NCBI RefSeq assembly: GCF_023703775.1
Contig: NZ_CP098514.1
Coordinates: forward strand, 2,701,998-2,765,997
Reading direction: 5' to 3'
Source: Haloplanus sp. GDY1
GTDB taxonomy: Archaea > Halobacteriota > Halobacteria > Halobacteriales > Haloferacaceae
Length of the DNA stretch: 64,000 nucleotides
Part shown: one piece after another, positions 58,136 through 64,000 of the stretch
Layout of the letters: the number at the start of each line of letters is the position of its first letter
Position numbering within the stretch: the stretch's first letter is position 1
Notes under the pieces: model-generated
What the model was told of the DNA's origin: nothing
The model's input: only the letters and a program-made list of their open reading frames with translations
The model's database searches: none
Program-made: the position numbers and the translations under genes

Positions 58136-59203
58136 TCACACCGCGTAGTTCGCGACCCAGTACGCGGCGTACGCGGCGAGCAGGACGGCGCCCGTGGGGC
58201 GACCCACCTTCCCGCGGTAGAACGCGACGGCGACGACGAGCATCGTCCCGAAGAAGAAGGGCCAGTGGACGGTGACGACCGAGCCGGTCGTGTTCAGCGG
58301 GTGGACCAGCGCGATCAGCCCCGCGTTGGCGCTGACGAAAAAGAGCATGCTCCCGACGACGTTGCCGACGCCGATGTGGGGTCGCCCCCGGCGGACGGGC
58401 TCGACCGTCAGGAACAGTTCCTCCAGCGACGCGATGAAGCTCATCACCGTCGCGCCGAAGGCGAGGCCGGTCACCCCGAGGAGCGTCAGCAGTTCCTTCG
58501 CCCCCTCGACGGCGAGTTCGGAGCCGACGGTCATCCCCACCGTGGCGACGACGGCGACGCCGAGAAACGCCGGACCCTCGTACCTCTCGGGGACGTGCTC
58601 CTCGACCAGGTCGTCGACGTCGAGGTCCAGATCCACGTCGAACCACTCCTCGTCGTCGTCGTCCTCGCTCGCCTCCCGCTCTGCCTCCATGACTTCCACC
58701 TCCTCCGAGGAGAGATAGCGGGTGTCCGTGTACCGCTCGAGCGTGTAGACGACGGCGAGGTAGGGGACGAACGTCGCGGTGAGGACGGCGCCGTCGAACC
58801 GGGAGAGGGTGCCGTCGAGCGCGAGGCCGAAGAAGAGAAACGGGGCCAGCAGCATGAGTCCGAGGTAGTTCCGCGGCACGTCGGTCTCGAAGGGGACGAG
58901 GACGCCGGCGAGGCCGACGGCCGCCCCGAGGATGAACAGCGCCTCGCCGAAGACGGTGCCGAGCGCCAGGTCCGGTAACTGGTCGTACGCGGCGGCGATG
59001 CCGAGGATCACGTTCTCCAGGTCCGTCCCCGCGAGGACGACGGTCAGGAAGAATCCGGAGACGCCGAGCGCGAGCGCCCCCTCGGCGACCGCCTCGATGA
59101 ACGTCTCGACGCTGACGATGACGACGGCCACCCCGACCAGGAACAACACGACCGACACCAGTTCGCCCGACAAGCCGAGTACCATGAGGGTTGACGGGGG
59201 CAT
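58136..59203 (-). CDS. CaCA-superfamily antiporter
   Basis: The 355-residue protein shares the fold with its neighbour: alpha repeat 1 VVLAGTDLENVILGIA and repeat 2 SFIASLEELFLTVEPVRRG, then IGVGNVVGSMLFFVSAN. A central acidic cytoplasmic loop (EASEDDDDEEWFDVDLDLD) separates the halves. The start may be at residue 7 (MVLGLSGEL). The common signature TVEPVRRGRPHIGVGN links both genes to one sub-branch. Confidence 0.85.
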   Translation of the reverse strand: MPPSTLMVLGLSGELVSVVLFLVGVAVVIVSVETFIEAVAEGALALGVSGFFLTVVLAGTDLENVILGIAAAYDQLPDLALGTVFGEALFILGAAVGLAGVLVPFETDVPRNYLGLMLLAPFLFFGLALDGTLSRFDGAVLTATFVPYLAVVYTLERYTDTRYLSSEEVEVMEAEREASEDDDDEEWFDVDLDLDVDDLVEEHVPERYEGPAFLGVAVVATVGMTVGSELAVEGAKELLTLLGVTGLAFGATVMSFIASLEELFLTVEPVRRGRPHIGVGNVVGSMLFFVSANAGLIALVHPLNTTGSVVTVHWPFFFGTMLVVAVAFYRGKVGRPTGAVLLAAYAAYWVANYAV

Positions 59204-59223
59204 ACGCCCACCGTCACATAAGC

Positions 59224-60012
59224 CTACAGGTTCGAGGCGCTCTCGCCGCCGTCGACGGGGACGGCGGCGCCGTTGATGTACCCCGACCGCTCCGAGGAGA
59301 GGAAGGCGACGACGTCGCCGAACTCGGACGGCTGGCCGATCCGGCCGAGCGGGGTGCCGGCGCTCCAGTCCGCGAGTCCCGCCTCGTAGTCGGGGTAGTC
59401 GCCGCGTTCGACCGCCTGTGTCACCACCTCCTCGATCCGCGGCGTCTCGTGGATACCCGGCAACACCGCGTTCGCCCGCACCTCGGGGGCGAGTTCCCGC
59501 GACAGCGTCTTCTCCAGGCCGACGACGCCCATCCGGACCGAGTTCGACAGCACGAGCGACTCGATGGCCTCCTTGACGCTCATCGAGGCGACGGTGACGA
59601 CGGTCCCGCCGCCGTCCCGGAGGTGGGGCGCCGCCTCCCGAACCAGGCGCACCACGCTCATCACCAGCAGGTCGAAGGCGGCGTCCCAGTCCCCGTCGTC
59701 GGTGTCGAGGAAGGGGCCGCTCGGCGGCCCGCCGGCGTTCGTCACCAGGTGGTCGAGGCCGCCGAACGACTCGACGGTGCGGTCGACCAGCCGTTCGACG
59801 TCGGCGGGGTCGGTCAGGTCGCCGCGGACGCCCATCACCTCGCCGGTCGCCGTCTCGCGGACGTCCGCGACGGCGGCGTCGAGTCGGTCGGGGTCCCGGC
59901 CGTTGAGGACGACGTTCGCGCCCTCGGCGGCGAGCGTCGCCGCCGACGCCTTCCCCAAGCCGCTGCTGGAGGCCGTCACCAGGGCCGCGTCGCCGTCGAG
60001 TCCGAGGTCCAT
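59224..60012 (-). CDS. SDR-family oxidoreductase lacking the canonical Tyr-Lys pair
   Basis: The 262-residue protein has the Rossmann motif TASSSGLG (13-20), NAGG and a C-terminal YINGAAVPVDGG. Where YxxxK belongs, the sequence reads LSNSVRMGVVGL, so Tyr is Ser/Asn and Lys is Arg; the upstream Ser is in VASMSV. This is a known sub-branch of 3-oxoacyl-reductase-like SDRs, possibly with different chemistry. The start is ATG 60012. Confidence 0.88.
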   Translation of the reverse strand: MDLGLDGDAALVTASSSGLGKASAATLAAEGANVVLNGRDPDRLDAAVADVRETATGEVMGVRGDLTDPADVERLVDRTVESFGGLDHLVTNAGGPPSGPFLDTDDGDWDAAFDLLVMSVVRLVREAAPHLRDGGGTVVTVASMSVKEAIESLVLSNSVRMGVVGLEKTLSRELAPEVRANAVLPGIHETPRIEEVVTQAVERGDYPDYEAGLADWSAGTPLGRIGQPSEFGDVVAFLSSERSGYINGAAVPVDGGESASNL

Positions 60013-60185
60013 GCGCCGACGTGTACTGCGGTCCGGCAAAGAGTCACCGATGCCGGAAATCCGTTCGGTGACGACTCCCAAACGGTAAAGTCAGTCCGCC
60101 TCCCCAGGGTGGACATGAACGGGCACGTCGGTGGCCGGTCGACCGCCCTCCCTACGGTCACGACACCGCGGTCGGGGGTGGTGGG

Positions 60186-60833
60186 ATGAGTCTCATCGCC
60201 GTCGTCGACATCGACCACCCGGACCTGGCGCTCACGCCGACCATCCGCTCGACGGACGCGTCGATTCAGGTGGTTTCCCACACCGCAACCGACCCCGAGA
60301 CGGGGATGTTCTTCTTCCTCGTCGAATCCGACTCCTTTCCCACGTTCGAGGCGGCCCTCGAACGCGACCACACGGTCGAGGAGTCGATGCTGGTCGCGGA
60401 GGCGTCCTCGACGCGCATCTACCGGCTCCGTCACACCCCCGGGACGAAACTCGTCTCCCCCACGACCACCGAGATGGGCGGCCTCATGCTCGAAGCCGAG
60501 AGCACCGACACCGGGTGGTCGATCCGCATGCAACTCCCCGACCGCGAGACGCTCGGCACGCTCTGGGAGTACTGCGACCGCGAGGAGATCGAGTTCGAGA
60601 TCGACCACATCTACAGCCTCGACGAGTTCTCCGTCGACGACGGCGTCGGACTCACCGACGCCCAGCGCGACGCCCTGCTGACCGCCTACGAGGCGGGCTA
60701 CTTCGAGGAACCGCGCGGTACCTCGCTGCAGGAACTGGCCGACGACCTCGGCATCTCCCCCACCGCCGTCGGCGGGCGCATCCGGCGCGGCACCTCCCGA
60801 CTCATCGAGCGGACGCTCCTCGAGGACGAGTGA
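60186..60833 (+). CDS. Bat-type HTH regulator
   Basis: The 215-residue protein has an N-terminal sensor-like domain and a C-terminal HTH_10 (bacterio-opsin-activator type) domain: LTDAQRDALLTAYEAGYFEEPRG, then SLQELADDLGISPTAVGGRIRRG. Such proteins regulate genes in response to light, oxygen or metabolites in haloarchaea. The effector is unknown. It lies 64 nt before the HalOD1 gene. Confidence 0.92.
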   Translation: MSLIAVVDIDHPDLALTPTIRSTDASIQVVSHTATDPETGMFFFLVESDSFPTFEAALERDHTVEESMLVAEASSTRIYRLRHTPGTKLVSPTTTEMGGLMLEAESTDTGWSIRMQLPDRETLGTLWEYCDREEIEFEIDHIYSLDEFSVDDGVGLTDAQRDALLTAYEAGYFEEPRGTSLQELADDLGISPTAVGGRIRRGTSRLIERTLLEDE

Positions 60834-60896
60834 CCGGCTTAAAGGCCACAGGTGAGACACCCGGAGAGTCAACCCTCCGGCCGAACACCGTCGACT

Positions 60897-61190
60897 ATGA
60901 GCACTGCTACCACGGATCGTGGCGAGATCCACCACGTCCACCACGACGCGGACGGGGACGAGCGGCTGAGTGTCACGCTCGTCGAGGCCGTCGCCTCGCT
61001 CGCCGACACCGAGCCAGCCGACCTCCCGCCCCTGGAGTCCCGGATCAACGTCGCCGCGCTCGACGCCCTCTGGGACACCGACGGCCCCGGTCGACCCTCC
61101 GCCGGCTGTCTCACCTTCTCCTACGGCGGCTACGTCGTCGTCGTCCGGAGCACCGGTACCGTGTTCCTCCGCGACACGGCCGAAGCGTAA
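60897..61190 (+). CDS. HalOD1 output-domain protein
   Basis: This 97-residue protein matches the HalOD1 domain: VEAVASLADTEPADLPPLESRINVAALDALWD (here one helix then strand), LTFSYGGYVVVVRSTGTVFLR. The domain occurs as an output module in haloarchaeal signalling and as a stand-alone protein. The start is ATG 60897. Confidence 0.88.
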   Translation: MSTATTDRGEIHHVHHDADGDERLSVTLVEAVASLADTEPADLPPLESRINVAALDALWDTDGPGRPSAGCLTFSYGGYVVVVRSTGTVFLRDTAEA

Positions 61191-61502
61191 CATATCCGTT
61201 CCGACACGGCTGGCTATCGGCTTTTCCAGTGACAGTACACGCGAGGCCGCACTCGTCACTCACGTCTCGGAACCCGCGGCGGTTCGCCCGGTCGGTCCGT
61301 CGCCGACGCGAAGCGTCGGCTGCCCGATTGACCTTCAGTCCGGTTTCGCCCTCGGCGAAACGCGGGACCCTCCGCAGACCGGGATTCGACCCCGACGATG
61401 ACGGACGGCTGATACTCGACTATCGAGGCGGATTCGATCCGGCGTCGCTCGAAACTTCTCGGATTCCAGTATAGTTACTAATTCCGGTACGACGCCGACC
61501 GG
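61191..61502. other. Non-coding stretch with hairpins
   Basis: I see no convincing gene in these 312 nt. Two perfect hairpins stand out: GCCGACGC-GAA-GCGTCGGC (61302-61320) and TTTCGCC-CTC-GGCGAAA (61344-61360). The frame to their right (GFDPDDDGRLILDYRGGFDP) looks codon-biased and may be a gene relic. Confidence 0.4.
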
Positions 61503-61844
61503 TCAGACGACGGCCACGTGGTCGTCTCGCGGTTCCCAGAGCGCGCCCGTCAGCCGTCGGTCGTGGACCGCATCGAGCGTCTCGCCGACGGTCCAGCCCC
61601 ACTCGCTCGCCGCCGCGGCGACGGTTCCGAGCGCGGCGTCGGGGTCACCGAGGGCGGCGACGGCGTCCTCGACGTCGGCGTTCGGCGGGAGGTCGGGGAG
61701 CGATGGGGGTCGCTCCCACACCACGTCGTGGCCGGTGACCGCGTGGTGGCGCCGGTAGAACCGCACCACCTCGTTCGGGTCCTCGGCGGTCCTCCGCTCC
61801 TCGCAGTCCGGACAGGACGCGACGGGGGAGTCGTTCCGGGCCAT
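61503..61844 (-). CDS. Small protein with CxxC, coupled to the Rieske oxygenase
   Basis: The 113-residue protein starts with an ATGA overlap to the oxygenase stop. Near the N-terminus it has CPDC (11-14) and His residues (RRHHAVTGH), which may bind zinc. The rest is helical (AVAALGDPDAALGTVAAAASEWGW). It does not resemble a ferredoxin or reductase, so the oxygenase's electron donor is not encoded here. Function is unknown. Confidence 0.75.
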   Translation of the reverse strand: MARNDSPVASCPDCEERRTAEDPNEVVRFYRRHHAVTGHDVVWERPPSLPDLPPNADVEDAVAALGDPDAALGTVAAAASEWGWTVGETLDAVHDRRLTGALWEPRDDHVAVV

Positions 61845-62986
61845 CAGGCGTCGTACGCCTCCTGGGCGAGCCGGTGGAACCGGTGGAGGGTGTGTTCGTT
61901 GGGGCCGAGCTGTCCCTGGCCGAGCGCGCCCGACCGGAGGCCCTCGTACTGCCGTTCGCACAGTTCGAAGTCCTCCTCCTGAAGCTGGCGGCTGGTGCGG
62001 ACGAACTCCTCCTCGTCCTCGCTGAGGTCCGACTCCGCGAAGTAGTAGTCCGCGATCAGCTGGAACCGCCCCTCGTCGATCGGATCGACGATGTACGTCC
62101 CGTAGCCGTCCGCGGTGCCGTACATGTTGACCGTGAAGTTGGGCCAGAAGTAGTGGAACTGGGCCTCGTGTTCGTCGTGGATGCGCAGTTCGTCCTCGAC
62201 GTCCTCCTCGTGGGTGTAGTGGAGCACCCAGTGGTAGTCGTTGACCTCCAGTTCCGACTCGTCGAGCTGGATTCCCCTGATCCAGTCCTGGTGGTTCGCC
62301 TGACAGTGGTCGCACTCGGAGTAGTTGCCGCCGAAGGTCTTCCAGTTGCACTCCACCTCGGAGACGTACCGGCGGGCGTGTTCGTACTCCGACAGCGGGA
62401 GCGACTCCAGCCGGGTCTTCAGCTTCCCGGCCTGTTCGGCCAGCGTGAGCGGCGGGTCGTCGGCGAAGTTCAGGAAGACCAGCGGGCCGATGTCGTCGGT
62501 GCGAACCTCCATGAGGCCGTTCTCGTCGGGATCGAGCCCCGAGACGTCCGCGTCGTCGAGGTCCGGGTTGAGACTCGCCTCCTCGAAGCTCCGGGGCGTG
62601 CTCCGCAGGTCGCCGTCCAGGTCGTAGGTCCAGAGGTGGTACGGACACTGGATCCGCCCCATGTTCCCGGGGTCGGTCATCGGCGTGTCCTCGACCATCT
62701 TCGAGCCGCGGTGCGCACAGACGTTGTAGAACGCGCGCACGTCGCCGTCCTCGTCGCGCGCGACGACGACCTGCTTGTCGCCGACGGTCCGGGTGAAGTA
62801 GTCGCCCGTCTCGGGGATGCAGTTCTCGTGACCGGCGTAGACCCAGTACCGGGAGAAAATCTTCTCCTTTTCCATCTCCCAGACGTCGGGGTCGGTGAAG
62901 TATCTCGCCGGCAGGGCGTTCGTCTCGTCGGTGATGTCGGGGCTCACGGCGCTCACTTCCTCCGCGCCGTCGTTCCACCGTGTCAT
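61844..62986 (-). CDS. Rieske non-haem iron oxygenase, quaternary-amine type
   Basis: The 380-residue alpha subunit has a Rieske centre Cys90-x-His92 and Cys114-x2-His117 (VCAHRG, CPYHLW), and the iron site Glu224-x2-His227-x4-His232 in NYSECDHCQANH. Glu instead of the usual bridging Asp is typical of carnitine/glycine-betaine-type oxygenases (CntA/GbcA relatives), which demethylate or cleave quaternary amines. Glycine betaine is a common halophile osmolyte. The exact substrate is inferred. Confidence 0.88.
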   Translation of the reverse strand: MTRWNDGAEEVSAVSPDITDETNALPARYFTDPDVWEMEKEKIFSRYWVYAGHENCIPETGDYFTRTVGDKQVVVARDEDGDVRAFYNVCAHRGSKMVEDTPMTDPGNMGRIQCPYHLWTYDLDGDLRSTPRSFEEASLNPDLDDADVSGLDPDENGLMEVRTDDIGPLVFLNFADDPPLTLAEQAGKLKTRLESLPLSEYEHARRYVSEVECNWKTFGGNYSECDHCQANHQDWIRGIQLDESELEVNDYHWVLHYTHEEDVEDELRIHDEHEAQFHYFWPNFTVNMYGTADGYGTYIVDPIDEGRFQLIADYYFAESDLSEDEEEFVRTSRQLQEEDFELCERQYEGLRSGALGQGQLGPNEHTLHRFHRLAQEAYDA

Positions 62987-63149
62987 GTACCCTCACGTCG
63001 ACGCCCCGGGATCAAAGTCCCTGACCTGTCTCACGTGTGGCCTTTAATATGGATTGACGATTCGCCCCCGAAACGGCTGGGGAACTTACGAATCAGATAT
63101 AAAACCGGGAAAACTTCCAAAACGAACGGACGTCACCGACGAGACTTCG

Positions 63150-64000
63150 TCACGCGTCGAGCCGTCCGCGCCGCCACGCCTCGGTGTCGGCCACCTGGTT
63201 GAAGGTGTAGATGTGGAGCCCCCGGATGCCGTACTCCGGGTCGCCGGCGTACGGGGCCAGGCCGTCGACCAGGTCGTCCGGCGTGTACTTCCCGCGCGAG
63301 CCGACGAGCTGGCGGACGAACCCCACGATGCCGCTCGTCTTCCGCAGGAAGCGCACCGAGTCGCCGACGCCGACCTTCTGTGAGATGTTCAGGAGGCGCT
63401 GGTACTTCATGACGCCCGGGATCCCCACCTCGACGGGGAGGTCGATCCCGCGGTCGCGGATCTCCTCGATCCAGCGCCGGACGGCCTCCGGGTCGTAACA
63501 GAGCTGCGTCGTGACGTACGTGGCGTACGGCGCCTTCTTCGCCATCGACTCGGCCAGCGTCCGGTCGTCGAGGAAGTCGTGGCCCTCCGGGTACCCCGTG
63601 ATCCCCACCTCGTCGAAGTCGTAGCCGAGGTCGTCGAGCGCCACGAGGAGGTCGTGGGCCGACTCGAACTCGCCGACGGGATCCTCGCGGTCGCCGCCGG
63701 GCACGAAGACGTCGGTGACGCCGGCGTCGACGAGGCGGCCGGCGACCTCGTCGAGGTGGTCGTCGTCGCGCACGTACCGCGCGGCGACGTGGGGGATGGG
63801 GTCGTACCCCCGGGCGGCCGCCCGCTCGGACCACTCCACCGTCGCGTCGAGGCCGAGCTGTGGCGAGGCCGTGACCGCGATCTCGGCGCCCTCCGGAAGC
63901 TGTTCCATCTGCCCCTCGAAGCTGTCGAAGGGCATCAGCTCGAACCGGGGGTCGGTGAGCAGGCTCGATGCGCCGTCGGCGGATTCGGTCGAGGTGGTGA
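63150..64000 (-). CDS. Methylenetetrahydrofolate reductase-like, partial (5' end outside)
   Basis: The frame is open from the stop at 63150 through position 64000, so the N-terminus is missing. LLTDPRFELMPFDSFEGQ and GAEIAVTASPQLGLDAT open the TIM barrel, IPHVAARYVRD and YATYVTTQLCYDPEAV match the MTHFR family, and GIPGVMKYQRLLNISQKVGV is conserved. The enzyme reduces or oxidizes folate-bound C1 units. It lies 163 nt from the Rieske oxygenase on the same strand, consistent with handling methyl groups (inference). Confidence 0.85.
   Translation of the reverse strand, partial: TTSTESADGASSLLTDPRFELMPFDSFEGQMEQLPEGAEIAVTASPQLGLDATVEWSERAAARGYDPIPHVAARYVRDDDHLDEVAGRLVDAGVTDVFVPGGDREDPVGEFESAHDLLVALDDLGYDFDEVGITGYPEGHDFLDDRTLAESMAKKAPYATYVTTQLCYDPEAVRRWIEEIRDRGIDLPVEVGIPGVMKYQRLLNISQKVGVGDSVRFLRKTSGIVGFVRQLVGSRGKYTPDDLVDGLAPYAGDPEYGIRGLHIYTFNQVADTEAWRRGRLDA

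Overview
The window is chromosomal DNA of a haloarchaeon (class Halobacteria). The evidence is high GC, very acidic proteins, twin-arginine (Tat) signal peptides, TATA boxes about 27 nt before leaderless start codons, ATGA/GTGA gene overlaps, archaeal TBP, TFS and XPB-type helicase genes, and a complete rRNA operon in the order 16S, tRNA-Ala(TGC), 23S, 5S. I cannot name the genus from sequence alone.

Layout. 0-9 kb: the end of a Tat-exported probable Rieske protein, an aldo/keto reductase, pyrG-guaAb plus a small partner, a secreted acidic protein, a cupin, a beta-RFAP-synthase-like GHMP protein, a RAD55/HTR-like ATPase with a broken Walker A, coiled-coil/zinc proteins and TFS. 9-19 kb: SDR, hydrolase, PspA family, a GCS2-like ligase, a dgcA-dgcN pair (likely D-glutamate breakdown), SRPBCC, VOC, EamA and a DUF3311-SSS symporter pair. 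19-27.5 kb: two tiny zinc-finger genes, a membrane Ser/Thr kinase, tRNA-Tyr with a duplicated 3' fragment beside it, an AIR-synthase-like protein, a class V aminotransferase, an XPB helicase and TBP. 27.5-33 kb: the rRNA operon with long processing stems and a tRNA-like element just before 5S. 33-39 kb: a large N-glycosylatable surface protein, the YchF/OBG GTPase, CinA, a 3-hydroxyisobutyrate-dehydrogenase-like enzyme, VOC and cupin proteins.

39-56 kb is the accessory and most unusual part. First come four overlapping substrate-binding-protein-fold genes that encode no signal peptide and have no transporter beside them; a tandem duplication has left a second promoter and a 37-codon relic. 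They are followed by a formate-dehydrogenase-type molybdoprotein. Next is a leftward PQQ-alcohol-dehydrogenase locus: halocyanin, Tat-signal helper, PQQ dehydrogenase with the Asp-x-Asp lanthanide signature and no signal peptide, a PGF-CTERM cupredoxin and a membrane CxxC protein. Last is an ABC import locus whose first gene fuses a winged-helix DNA-binding domain to a substrate-binding domain, with one ATPase, two permeases and a Tat lipoprotein binding protein.

56-64 kb: amphi-Trp protein, ArsR regulator, two divergent CaCA antiporters, an SDR without the usual catalytic Tyr/Lys, a Bat-type HTH regulator, a HalOD1 protein, a Rieske oxygenase of the quaternary-amine type, and an MTHFR-like gene cut by the window edge. 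Taken together, the alcohol dehydrogenase, formate dehydrogenase, Rieske demethylase and MTHFR hint at a one-carbon/alcohol oxidation theme. That link is inference from gene families and position.
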